From assembly GCF_900142015.1 (NCBI RefSeq), contig NZ_FQZN01000015.1:84080-148079 (forward strand): a DNA stretch of 64,000 bases. Direction: 5' to 3'. Under the pieces are notes generated by a model, which ran no database searches, had not been told where the DNA came from, and saw nothing but the letters and a program-made list of their open reading frames with translations. Positions 16,067-24,311 of this stretch are shown here, piece by piece. The position numbers and the translations under genes are program-made. This DNA is from Bacteroides stercorirosoris. Lineage in GTDB: Bacteria > Bacteroidota > Bacteroidia > Bacteroidales > Bacteroidaceae. How positions within the stretch are numbered: position 1 is the stretch's first letter; each line of letters starts with the position of its first letter.

Positions 16067-17767
16067 ATGAAAACCACCGTATTAGCTACAATATTATTCA
16101 CATTTTGCTTATTGGTGGCCTGTACACGTTCCGAACCAAGTTATAAACTCGTACAAGCCGACTCCCTCATGCAGAAATCCCCCGACAGTGCTTTACGCTT
16201 TTTAAGAGAAATCTATCCGGAAGAATTAAGGACGGCGGAAGACAAGGCATATTATGCATTGCTGATAACCCAGGCACAGGATAAGAATTTCATAACTCAG
16301 ACAGACGACTCCCTGATATGCATAGCAGTGCAATATTACGATTCTACAGAATGTATCCCTAAACAAGCAAAAGCATATTATTACTGGGGATGCATCAAAA
16401 GGAATAAAAATAATCATCCGGAAGCTCTAAAAAAATTCTTTATCGCTATAACCCATGCAAAAAAGCTTTCCGATGGCAAGTTAGCCGGACACATTTATAA
16501 TAATGTAGCCAATATATACACATTACAGAAATTAGACGAACAAGCCGATTCAATCTACCAGATTACGGAGAAGTTGGCTATTCAAGAGAAGGATTCCGGA
16601 CTTTGGATAGACGCTGTATCACAACGAAGCATGATTGACATACGGAAAGGCAAGGAATATTATCACAGGGCGGAAGAAAAACTGCTCCATGCCTTCGAGA
16701 TATCACAACACACCGCTCAAAGAAACATGATAGCCAAAGCAGCTTATTCATTAAGTCTGCTGTATGGGCGTATGAATATGGGAAGAGAAGCGGTTATATT
16801 TGCCAAATTGAACATTGACAACCAAGACAACACAAAGGTGCTATACAGAGGATATTTGCTTTTAGGAGACGCTTACTACAAAACAGCTCAATATGATTCC
16901 GCTTTAATTTACCTTAATAAAGCCTTATATAGCAAAGACCACTTTACCAAGGCAGGCGCTTATATGCGTTTGGCCGATATTGCCCAAAAGCAGGGAAAAT
17001 TAGAAAAAGCGCTTGAAATGGAAAGAAAATACTCCTCTCACATGGATAGTGCGCAGCAAAAGCAGCAAAGTAGCGAAATCATCGCAACGGAGAAAAACAT
17101 GCTGATACAGAGCAAGCAGTCGGAATACAAAGCAAACTTAAACCAGTTTTATTATTATACGATTACAGGAGCGGTGATTTTTCTAACCTTATTCCTTGTT
17201 ATATGGAGAAGATATAGGAAAGAAATTCTCCACTTCAAGCAAAAAGAAATAGAACAAGACAAAAAGATAGGAGAACTACTCCAACAAAAAGACGAGCAAA
17301 TTGCTTCCCTGCAAAAGGAGATAGCACTGCACAACTATAGCCAGACTGAAAAGCAAAACTTAAAAGAAGAACTGCATATTCTGAAAACGGAGCGGCAAGC
17401 GCTGCTTAATGAATCCTACGAACATTCTGAAGTATATGTGAAAATGAAGCGCATCATTCAGGCATATAAAAAAACTGATAAATCGAGCGAGCACTTCAGT
17501 GAAGAAGACTGGAAACAATTGATTGCCGAAACCGATATGCGTTGGAATAATATAACCCTCCGCCTGGCCACAAGATATCCCTTGTCTCAGAATGAGATAC
17601 ACCTTTGTTGCTTATATCTGACAGACATACCGACCAGCCACTTCAGGTATATAATGGAATGTAGCAGAGACGCCATCTATAAAAAGACAAAAAAAATATT
17701 GGAGCAAAAGATAGAATGTTCTGATAAATCGACCACTCTCCGTGATATATTGGAGAATTTTCTATAA
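16067..17767 (+). CDS. Membrane-anchored TPR protein with C-terminal HTH-like domain (regulator 1)
   Basis: 566 residues. The N-terminus has a lipobox (LLVAC, Cys19), followed by TPR-like repeats (about 30-340), one membrane helix (YYYTITGAVIFLTLFLVIW, near 370), a charged coiled coil and a C-terminal helical region (IHLCCLYLTDIPTSHFRYIMECSRDAIYKKTKKIL) that aligns with the HTH end of the second copy at 20155. The layout suggests a periplasmic sensor linked to a cytoplasmic DNA-binding domain. HTH identity is less clear here than in copy 2. It heads the first unit, followed by a DUF3244 protein and a C39-like/VKOR protein. Confidence 0.82.
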   Translation: MKTTVLATILFTFCLLVACTRSEPSYKLVQADSLMQKSPDSALRFLREIYPEELRTAEDKAYYALLITQAQDKNFITQTDDSLICIAVQYYDSTECIPKQAKAYYYWGCIKRNKNNHPEALKKFFIAITHAKKLSDGKLAGHIYNNVANIYTLQKLDEQADSIYQITEKLAIQEKDSGLWIDAVSQRSMIDIRKGKEYYHRAEEKLLHAFEISQHTAQRNMIAKAAYSLSLLYGRMNMGREAVIFAKLNIDNQDNTKVLYRGYLLLGDAYYKTAQYDSALIYLNKALYSKDHFTKAGAYMRLADIAQKQGKLEKALEMERKYSSHMDSAQQKQQSSEIIATEKNMLIQSKQSEYKANLNQFYYYTITGAVIFLTLFLVIWRRYRKEILHFKQKEIEQDKKIGELLQQKDEQIASLQKEIALHNYSQTEKQNLKEELHILKTERQALLNESYEHSEVYVKMKRIIQAYKKTDKSSEHFSEEDWKQLIAETDMRWNNITLRLATRYPLSQNEIHLCCLYLTDIPTSHFRYIMECSRDAIYKKTKKILEQKIECSDKSTTLRDILENFL

Positions 17768-17848
17768 GAATAAGAAAAATCATCCGATAATAAGGCCTTT
17801 CCCTACATTTCTACACTTTTTATACACTTTTATTGGAGAATTTCTCTC

Positions 17849-17856
17849 TAAATTTG
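17849..17856 (+). promoter_or_regulatory. -7 box before DUF3244 protein 1
   Basis: TAAATTTG matches TAnnTTTG, 31 bases before the start codon. No TTG is at the usual upstream spacing. Confidence 0.45.
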
Positions 17857-17887
17857 CCACCGTCATAACAAATTAAAAGTATATCTT

Positions 17888-18283
17888 ATGAAAAAGTTAT
17901 TATTTGTATTTTTCGTGTTAGCTGTGGTTTTGGGCAGCAATTCATTGTATGCCCAGCATGTATCAATGGTTAGTAATGATGACGAGAGAGAGATTCCTCT
18001 GTTTCCGGCAGGTTCAGAAGAGGGTGGTCCTGTAGCCCGGAGTATCATCATTCAGCCCGCCAATGCTTACGTCGGTAACGATGCAGTCAGTGTAGTGTTC
18101 AAGGAAGAGATGTCCTCCGTTAACATTTCAATTAAGGATGCCTCAACAGGGGCAACTGTTTATTCCGAAACTTATTTCAATCCTACGCTTGTCACCATAG
18201 ATTTAAGCGCAAAAGCTCCGGGACAGTATTACCTGGAAATTGTATCGGAAGAAGTCCAGTTAAGCGGCTACTTCACCCTTTAA
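17888..18283 (+). CDS. DUF3244 family secreted protein (copy 1)
   Basis: 131 residues with a signal peptide (MKKLLFVFFVLAVVLGSNSLYA, cut before QHVSM). The mature part is a small beta-rich fold with DASTGATVYSETYFNPTLV and the end GYFTL. It aligns along its length with the protein at 21873 (EREIPL, TG-TVYS-EY-NP, IVS). DUF3244 proteins are periplasmic or surface proteins of unknown function. Located between a TPR-HTH regulator and a C39-like/VKOR protein in both copies of the unit. Confidence 0.85.
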   Translation: MKKLLFVFFVLAVVLGSNSLYAQHVSMVSNDDEREIPLFPAGSEEGGPVARSIIIQPANAYVGNDAVSVVFKEEMSSVNISIKDASTGATVYSETYFNPTLVTIDLSAKAPGQYYLEIVSEEVQLSGYFTL

Positions 18284-18322
18284 AACGAACCTAACCTAAA
18301 CTTTAACTTTTAATTCAAGACT

Positions 18323-19858
18323 ATGCTGGGAGTTGATAATGCCACCAGTGAGGTAGTCCATCACTTTTTACGGTCGCTGACCGTAAAAGTGAGCAGGACT
18401 ACTTTATGCCGCTTGCTCGACAATCCGTTGGGCAACACAATGCAAGGTATCAGCAATGCCTTAAATGCACTTCATGTAAAGAACGTAGTTTACCAGCTTC
18501 AACCGAGGCATCTGGAAAAGCTGCACGCCCCGTTTATCACACAACTGGAAACAAGCCATTCCACATTCTGCCTCGTCGAAAAGATAGAACAGGACCGGCT
18601 TATTATCAGCACTGCCGAAGTGAGCCATATGCCGATAAGCAGGAAACTGTTTACCTATCAATGGACGGGGACCGTCCTGTTTGGTGAGACTACTCCGAAA
18701 ACCGTCTGTGAATCTCATTGCCTGCTCAGAAACATGAATTATATATGCCGGCAACACAGAATACTGATTGCCGGAATCATATCCGTCCTCCTGGTTTTTT
18801 CTTCAATCTGGAGCAAGAACTATCCTGCAGGACTGCCGCTCTACCTTTCCGCACTGACTTGCGGTATCCTCATCTCTACCGTAATCCTATATAAAGAAAT
18901 GGTAGACAAACATTTCCTGCACCGTTTCTGCCACATAGGCAAAGTAATAGACTGCAATAAAGTGCTCAAATCAAAAGGTGCGCACATAGCCGGAATAGGC
19001 ATTGGAGAACTATCGTGGATGTATTTCACAACCATGTTTTTCTTCACGGCTGTCTGCCCCGAAGAGTTTCATTTTCTGGCTGCGCTGTTTGGTTTCATAG
19101 CCATTGCATTTACGCTTTACTCCATCATATACCAGATATTCATCATTCGTAAAGCCTGTTTGTTTTGCATCCTCACCATTTTCTCGGTCTGGCTGACTGC
19201 CGCATCGCTTTATGTCATAAGGAATAACTTTGAATGGAAGTTTTCAATCCGTATTCTCTTCTCTATGATTGCAATCAGCACCATCTGCCTGATTTTCTGG
19301 ATACAGGCCAAGACGCTCGTCTCTTCTGATAAAGAGAAAAGCTTCCTGCAGGCCAAGCTGTCCGGCTTACTCAATCCGATCACTTTTCAGAAGCTGCTGG
19401 CGCTAAAGCCCAAAGTAAGGAGGATGATTCATCCGGATATAGCGCTGCATAATTCTGCCGGGAATGCGAAGGACAGACTGATGGTGGTGGTTAATCCCAA
19501 CTGCAAGGCATGTGCCAAAGTGCACCGGCACATCCGGGAAATATCAAGAGACATATCCATATCTTTGGTCATATACACCAACGACCGTCTGGGGATACAT
19601 ATAGCGCAGACAATCCTGTCCGTCTATCTTTCAGAGGGATGGGACAGAGCTACTTACCTGCTGGAAGCATGGTTCGAGATGCAGGAAATACCGGATGTGG
19701 AAAGATATAATATCAATGATACCGCACAGTTGCTTTGGAGGCAACAACAGGAGTATTGCCTCCAAAATAACGTCAGTCATACTCCGGCTGTCATAGTCAA
19801 TGGGCATTACATACCAAGTGTTTATCAGCTGGCAGAGCTGAAGTATGTATTGGCATAG
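18323..19858 (+). CDS. C39-like / VKOR / thioredoxin fusion protein (copy 1)
   Basis: 511 residues. Residues 1-125 align with the C39 peptidase domain of the exporter at 25920, but the catalytic Cys, His and Asp are missing (STFCLVEKI in place of the exporter's QHFVVVYKL). Residues 147-328 hold six hydrophobic segments with the VKOR cysteines: loop C203 and C211, and C279-LF-C282. Residues 380-511 form a thioredoxin-like domain with C394-KA-C397 and the cis-Pro loop HTPAV. VKOR-thioredoxin enzymes pass electrons from substrate thiols to quinone and so make disulfides. I infer an oxidase recruited by a leader-binding domain. There is no precursor gene next to this copy. Confidence 0.85.
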   Translation: MLGVDNATSEVVHHFLRSLTVKVSRTTLCRLLDNPLGNTMQGISNALNALHVKNVVYQLQPRHLEKLHAPFITQLETSHSTFCLVEKIEQDRLIISTAEVSHMPISRKLFTYQWTGTVLFGETTPKTVCESHCLLRNMNYICRQHRILIAGIISVLLVFSSIWSKNYPAGLPLYLSALTCGILISTVILYKEMVDKHFLHRFCHIGKVIDCNKVLKSKGAHIAGIGIGELSWMYFTTMFFFTAVCPEEFHFLAALFGFIAIAFTLYSIIYQIFIIRKACLFCILTIFSVWLTAASLYVIRNNFEWKFSIRILFSMIAISTICLIFWIQAKTLVSSDKEKSFLQAKLSGLLNPITFQKLLALKPKVRRMIHPDIALHNSAGNAKDRLMVVVNPNCKACAKVHRHIREISRDISISLVIYTNDRLGIHIAQTILSVYLSEGWDRATYLLEAWFEMQEIPDVERYNINDTAQLLWRQQQEYCLQNNVSHTPAVIVNGHYIPSVYQLAELKYVLA

Positions 19859-19915
19859 GAACGACTGTAATGACTCTCTAAATTGCCACTTTCCTGCCAC
19901 CGTATTGGCTCGGTT

Positions 19916-20026
19916 GTGCCATGCCTATGGCAAAGTCGTGCCAATGCGATGGCAAAGTTGTGCCAATGCGATGGCAAAGCCGTGCCAATGCGATGGCAAA
20001 AGTTGGCCAATGCGGTGGCAAGATAT
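19916..20026. repeat. 22-bp tandem array with internal dyad (TGCCA-N6-TGGCA)
   Basis: Units gtgccaatgcgatggcaaag plus two variable bases start at 19916, 19938, 19960, 19982 (one base longer) and 20005 (more diverged). Each unit is a dyad, TGCCA-ATGCGA-TGGCA. A weaker unit precedes at 19893. The array lies between copy 1 of the C39-like/VKOR gene and the second regulator. No gene is credible here; frames through it encode only repeats. Confidence 0.85.
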
Positions 20027-20122
20027 CGGCACAGTAATTGCGATAATCCCATGATTCAGATGGCAGATATCCGCTTCTAAAGAAAGATAGTCATAGCAAC
20101 CATATCTTCCCCGAAAAAAGAT

Positions 20123-20130
20123 TATCTTTG
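20123..20130 (+). promoter_or_regulatory. -7 box of the second TPR-HTH regulator
   Basis: TATCTTTG matches TAnnTTTG. It overlaps an upstream ATG at 20128, which supports translation from 20155. No clear -33 TTG. Confidence 0.5.
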
Positions 20131-20154
20131 CATACAAACTACTTCCTGAAGATT

Positions 20155-21738
20155 ATGAGAAAACGAGTGTTTCATATTTGGTTAACAATGCTTCTTTCAT
20201 TAGCCTCATGCACACAGCACCATAGCCCTAATGTACTATTAATGCAGGCGGACTCCCTGATGGAAGCATATCCTGACAGTGCATTGCGTATTCTGGAAAA
20301 TGTAGAACCGCAACAATTGAAAACACCGGCAAACCAAGCTTACTATGCCTTACTGCTGACACAGGCGAGGGATAAAAATTATATTGTACAGACGGATGAT
20401 TCGCTGATACGGATTGCTGTGCAATATTACGACTCTATAGGGGATATACCAATGCAGGCTAAAGCTCATTACCATTGGGGGGGTGTGCTAAGAGATCAGA
20501 ATAACTATTTTCATGCACTACACCTATACACAAATGCCGCCAATTATGCCAAGCGCAGCGAAAGGTCAAAACTATTATCATTGATATATAACAATATCGG
20601 CAACATTTACTATCAAGAAAACCATTATAGCAAGGCCGATTCCATGTATCAATTGCTACAACAGCAAGCAACCTTGCAAAAAGATACAATCAATCTGGTT
20701 GAAGCTTTATCCAAACGAGGAAGTATAAATATAGAAAAGAGGAAAGCCTATTACCAGCAAGCTGAATCATTACTATTACAAGCCTCAGAACTTACAAAAT
20801 ACTTTCCCAACAATATGCTGAAAGCCAATATTGCATCTTCCTTGAGTGCTTTGTACAGCAGAATGCAGAAAGGTAAAGAGGCTATAAAATACGCCAAAGA
20901 AAATTTCACCCACTTAACTGACACTACATTATATGCCAAAGGATATCTTCTATTAGGAGACGCCTACTATAAAGCACAACTATATGATTCTGCCCGGTTG
21001 TATTTCAATAAAGCCTTGCATACCCAAGAATACACCACCAAAGCCAGTGCTTATATGCGCCTTGCTGATATTGCAAAAAAGTCAAATAAATTAAAAGAAT
21101 CACTTGAGCTGGAGAGACTTTACTCTGCCTATCAAGATAGTGCACACAATCAAAATCTCTATATATTGTCGACAAACACATTGTATTCTCCTACTCCACC
21201 CCAATATAAATCTGATTTCTCCGTAAAACGATGGATATTATATATCAGTATAGGCATACTTATAGTAGGGAGCTATCTATTTATAAAACAATATAAATGC
21301 AAGAAAGTTTCATCAGAAAAAGATAGTATAAGAACAATAGAAATAGAAATAGAAATAGATATAGAAAAAGTAAAAGGTCAATTACAGGAAACTGCTTTTT
21401 ATAAGAAAGCACAAAGCATATTGAATCATCAAAATGATATTAATGCAAAGGCAACAGAAAAACCGGAATTAACAAACGATGACCAAAAGTCATTAATAAA
21501 GGAGATTAATTGTTTGATTCCCGAATATACTTCACACCTGAAAAAGAACTTTCCATTACTGACCGATAAAGACATTTTCTTTTGTTGCATTCACTTGTCA
21601 GGCTTTTCCATACAGGAACTTGGAGTCATTTTGAGCAGAACCCCTAATAGCATATATAAAAGACGGAGTAGCATTCTTGAAAAGAAAATGCAACTTGACA
21701 AAAATGATAATTTCATCAAAGCTATCACTTCTATCTGA
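20155..21738 (+). CDS. Membrane-anchored TPR protein with C-terminal HTH (regulator 2)
   Basis: 527 residues from ATG at 20155. A lipobox (LSLASC, Cys19) is followed by TPR helices closely related to those of regulator 1, a membrane helix (WILYISIGILIVGSYLFI, near 365) and a cytoplasmic part ending in FCCIHLSGFSIQELGVILSR and TPNSIYKRRSSILEKKM, a LuxR-like HTH. It heads the second unit, which contains the peptide precursor and exporter. I infer that it controls that operon in response to a periplasmic signal; the signal is unknown. Confidence 0.82.
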   Translation: MRKRVFHIWLTMLLSLASCTQHHSPNVLLMQADSLMEAYPDSALRILENVEPQQLKTPANQAYYALLLTQARDKNYIVQTDDSLIRIAVQYYDSIGDIPMQAKAHYHWGGVLRDQNNYFHALHLYTNAANYAKRSERSKLLSLIYNNIGNIYYQENHYSKADSMYQLLQQQATLQKDTINLVEALSKRGSINIEKRKAYYQQAESLLLQASELTKYFPNNMLKANIASSLSALYSRMQKGKEAIKYAKENFTHLTDTTLYAKGYLLLGDAYYKAQLYDSARLYFNKALHTQEYTTKASAYMRLADIAKKSNKLKESLELERLYSAYQDSAHNQNLYILSTNTLYSPTPPQYKSDFSVKRWILYISIGILIVGSYLFIKQYKCKKVSSEKDSIRTIEIEIEIDIEKVKGQLQETAFYKKAQSILNHQNDINAKATEKPELTNDDQKSLIKEINCLIPEYTSHLKKNFPLLTDKDIFFCCIHLSGFSIQELGVILSRTPNSIYKRRSSILEKKMQLDKNDNFIKAITSI

Positions 21739-21810
21739 AAAGAGACCTCACATTGCACAGAAACTACATCTGAGAAAGCAAAACTACACAAAAACTACAC
21801 ACCTTTAGAG

Positions 21811-21841
21811 TTGTTTTTATGAATACCAATCTCTTAATTTG
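21811..21841 (+). promoter_or_regulatory. Promoter of DUF3244 protein 2 / precursor operon
   Basis: TTG at 21811-21813, a 20-base spacer and TTAATTTG at 21834-21841 (one mismatch to TAnnTTTG). The ATG at 21819 lies within the promoter, so the start at 21873 is preferred. Confidence 0.55.
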
Positions 21842-21872
21842 CACACATAACATAATCAAAAAAAATAATTTT

Positions 21873-22262
21873 ATGAAAACACTTTTGATCATATTAATCA
21901 CTGCATTTATTAGTGTTTGCTCCATTCAAGCACAGGAAAAAGGAAGTATGGTGGAATATAACAATACAGAAAGAGAAATTCCACTAAAGAATTTACAACC
22001 GAACAAACCTATAAGTAGAAGTCTTATCCCACAAGTTGCGCATGCTTACTTATATGACAAGGTAGTATCCGTATCACTTGAAGAAGTGACGCAAACAGTT
22101 ACTATCAAAATTACTAAAGAAGCTACAGGTGAAACTGTTTATTCACAAGAGTATATGAATCCGGCTGCACTCTCTGTAAACCTGACTATGCAAGATTCAG
22201 GAATATACTATATAAAAATTGTTTCAGATACTATTTCTTTAGAAGGGGAATTTATTCTTTAA
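21873..22262 (+). CDS. DUF3244 family secreted protein (copy 2)
   Basis: 129 residues with a signal peptide (MKTLLIILITAFISVCSIQA). The mature part matches copy 1 at 17888: TEREIPL, TGETVYSQEYMNPA, YYIKIVSDTISLEGEFIL. It sits 122 bases before the peptide precursor and probably shares its transcript. Function unknown; a periplasmic accessory or immunity role is possible but unsupported. Confidence 0.83.
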   Translation: MKTLLIILITAFISVCSIQAQEKGSMVEYNNTEREIPLKNLQPNKPISRSLIPQVAHAYLYDKVVSVSLEEVTQTVTIKITKEATGETVYSQEYMNPAALSVNLTMQDSGIYYIKIVSDTISLEGEFIL

Positions 22263-22384
22263 AATAGTACTAACAGAACAACTATTACAGAATTTAACAA
22301 TAGCATTAATACGATATTTGTGCACTAAATATAAGCGGAGTCGAAAAGCTTTAATAGAGTAGAATTTACTAAAATCTAAGAATT

Positions 22385-22606
22385 ATGAACTTTAATGATT
22401 TGAAAAACAATGCTCTTACCAAGAACCAGATGAGAGCAATTAAAGGTGGTGGTCTTAACGGCAACGGAACTTGCGGTGCAATATCGCCCACAGGCACAAG
22501 AATCTGCAATGTATCAAAATCAACAGCATTAGCTGCATTCGCCGGCGGAGGGAATGGAGCCCGTTGGTGCTGCGACAGTTGTGGAAGCACCAAGTATTGC
22601 GGTTAA
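22385..22606 (+). CDS. Double-glycine leader peptide precursor with six-cysteine core
   Basis: 73 residues. Residues 1-22 form a leader (MNFNDLKNNALTKNQMRAIK then GG) of the type cut by C39 peptidases, with the LT-x4-M-x-x-I-x-GG pattern common in Bacteroidales peptide precursors. The 51-residue core begins GLNGNGTCGAI and carries C30, C41, C62, C63, C66 and C72, with a glycine-rich middle (AAFAGGGNGARW). No radical SAM or lanthionine enzyme is nearby, but three thiol-redox proteins and a C39 exporter follow, so disulfides are the likely modification. It could be a bacteriocin or a signal. I do not recognise a characterised homologue. Confidence 0.85.
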   Translation: MNFNDLKNNALTKNQMRAIKGGGLNGNGTCGAISPTGTRICNVSKSTALAAFAGGGNGARWCCDSCGSTKYCG

Positions 22607-22733
22607 CTCGTAATATCAGTCCATTCATTATACATTTGGAATAATTCATTTGATTCAGTAATTGATCAGATGAATCACTTACTTAACAGATGTTAGGAAT
22701 AAACTGAAAACGAAAATTTAAGAAAAAGATCAG

Positions 22734-22778
22734 AAAAAGGAGGGTGTGTTGTACACACGTATTATGCACTCTCTTTTT
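22734..22778 (+). terminator. Imperfect hairpin after the precursor (attenuator-like)
   Basis: aaaaaggagggtg pairs with cactctcttttt around a GTGTG-ttgta-CACAC centre, followed by T-rich sequence. It would separate abundant precursor transcript from the downstream redox and export genes. Confidence 0.5.
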
Positions 22779-22825
22779 ACTTATTGAAATAGACTCCAAA
22801 TTCTTTAAGTCAAAAAACAACACTA

Positions 22826-24310
22826 ATGAAGTTTAGTAGAATAGTCCTACCGATATTCCTCTGTATACACATTTCTTGCCAAAGAAATGAGTACAAAGAG
22901 ACTGATATTAATAAAGAAATAGTCTTATGCTTTAACCATTATAACCCCAAACCATACAAAACTCCTGGATTAGGTTTCTTCCACATAGACATGCCCAAAA
23001 TCTCCTATATAAACGACCTGGGAAATTTCGTAAGTCATACTCCTAAAATTGATTTCGATACTCTAGTCCTCAGTTGCCCAAAAGAATATAAAGAAATTGC
23101 ATTAAGTTATTTGAATTTCGAATACATCTATTACTCTATTAAGCAAGGAGATACCATCATTATTTCTATGGACTCTTTAGATTATCCTCTCTTAAAAAGT
23201 AAACATTATCCAAAATATAACCATATATATAATATAAACCATAAGTTGCGTAAAGGACGTACACATTCTGGGCTAGAAGCAAAAACATGTTTAGGAAGCG
23301 ATTGGGTTTGGATTGCCCAAAATATAGATTTCGCCCAAGCACAAAACATAGAAGGTTGGATAAAAGATTATTGCCCACTAGATTCTCTGCATAATATGTT
23401 TAATGATTATAGAAAAGCATATATAGATACAGTCAACTTTCTCAAACAACAACGATTCATCACAAATGAAATATACAATCGCTGCAACTACTTGTTGCAA
23501 TTGAAAGTACACGAATCGCAACGGATGCTAAATAAAGATTCTACATACTACCATAAGATGGAACAAGAAATCTTGGACGAATATACCTGTTATCCATCTT
23601 ATTATGAATTTCTGGATTATTACTTATGGTTCTTCAATTATCACGTTAAGGGAATAATAGAATCGCAGAGCTCATACTACGACTGGCGACAGACTTTTGA
23701 TGAATTATCCGCAAAACCCTTTCAACCTAAATCCATGCAAATTTTGCTTCAGCGATGTATTAATGAAATAGGAGAAAACTTTTCTGCTGAAGATTTAAAC
23801 ACCTATCTCAATAAATATGTCAAAATCACAGGGGACTCTATCCTTTACAGCAAGTTCGTTGAACAATATAATCTATCAGCAGATGCCAACCAACTTTTGC
23901 TGAAAGACATCCAAGGCAATATAATCAATTTCCAGCAGCTATTAAAGAAACACAAAGGGAAAGTTATCTATATAGACTTTTGGGCAAGCTGGTGCGTACC
24001 TTGCCGAAAAGAAATGGAGCCTGCGAGCGAATTAAGGAAACAATACGAGGGAAAAGATGCCGTATTCGTATATCTGGCATACAATGATACGGAAAACAGT
24101 TGGGAAAAAGCAGTCCAGGAAGAAAAACTATCAACAATAGCAACCAACTATTTTATCCTGAATTCTAAAAACTGTAAAATGCTGGAGGATATAAATCTAA
24201 GACTAATTCCTCGCTATATCATAATTGATAAAAACGGAAAGTTGGTAGAAATGAATGCCCCCAGACCAAGTGACAAACGAATAAAAGCAACCTTGAATAA
24301 ATATTTGTAA
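22826..24310 (+). CDS. TlpA-like thioredoxin-fold lipoprotein
   Basis: 494 residues. A lipobox (IHISC) puts it on the periplasmic face. The first 340 residues are a divergent helical region of the kind found ahead of thioredoxin domains in Bacteroidetes. The C-terminal domain has YIDFWASWCVPCRKEMEP with the WCVPC active site and the proline loop RLIPRYIIID. TlpA-type proteins reduce or shuffle periplasmic disulfides. It stands between the cysteine-rich precursor and the C39-like/VKOR gene (one base gap), so it probably helps fold that peptide. Confidence 0.87.
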   Translation: MKFSRIVLPIFLCIHISCQRNEYKETDINKEIVLCFNHYNPKPYKTPGLGFFHIDMPKISYINDLGNFVSHTPKIDFDTLVLSCPKEYKEIALSYLNFEYIYYSIKQGDTIIISMDSLDYPLLKSKHYPKYNHIYNINHKLRKGRTHSGLEAKTCLGSDWVWIAQNIDFAQAQNIEGWIKDYCPLDSLHNMFNDYRKAYIDTVNFLKQQRFITNEIYNRCNYLLQLKVHESQRMLNKDSTYYHKMEQEILDEYTCYPSYYEFLDYYLWFFNYHVKGIIESQSSYYDWRQTFDELSAKPFQPKSMQILLQRCINEIGENFSAEDLNTYLNKYVKITGDSILYSKFVEQYNLSADANQLLLKDIQGNIINFQQLLKKHKGKVIYIDFWASWCVPCRKEMEPASELRKQYEGKDAVFVYLAYNDTENSWEKAVQEEKLSTIATNYFILNSKNCKMLEDINLRLIPRYIIIDKNGKLVEMNAPRPSDKRIKATLNKYL

Positions 24311-24311
24311 T

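Noticed and set aside
16067..17767. Hybrid two-component regulator
   Set aside because: No HisKA, HATPase or receiver motifs are present; only TPR, helix and HTH-like end.
19916..20026. CRISPR array
   Set aside because: The units abut with no unique spacers and there are no cas genes.
19845..20137. Open frames on both strands through the 22-bp array
   Set aside because: Their translations are just the repeated unit in different frames; no start context or family.
22385..22606. Radical-SAM or lanthipeptide precursor
   Set aside because: No modifying enzyme of those classes in the cluster; redox proteins instead.
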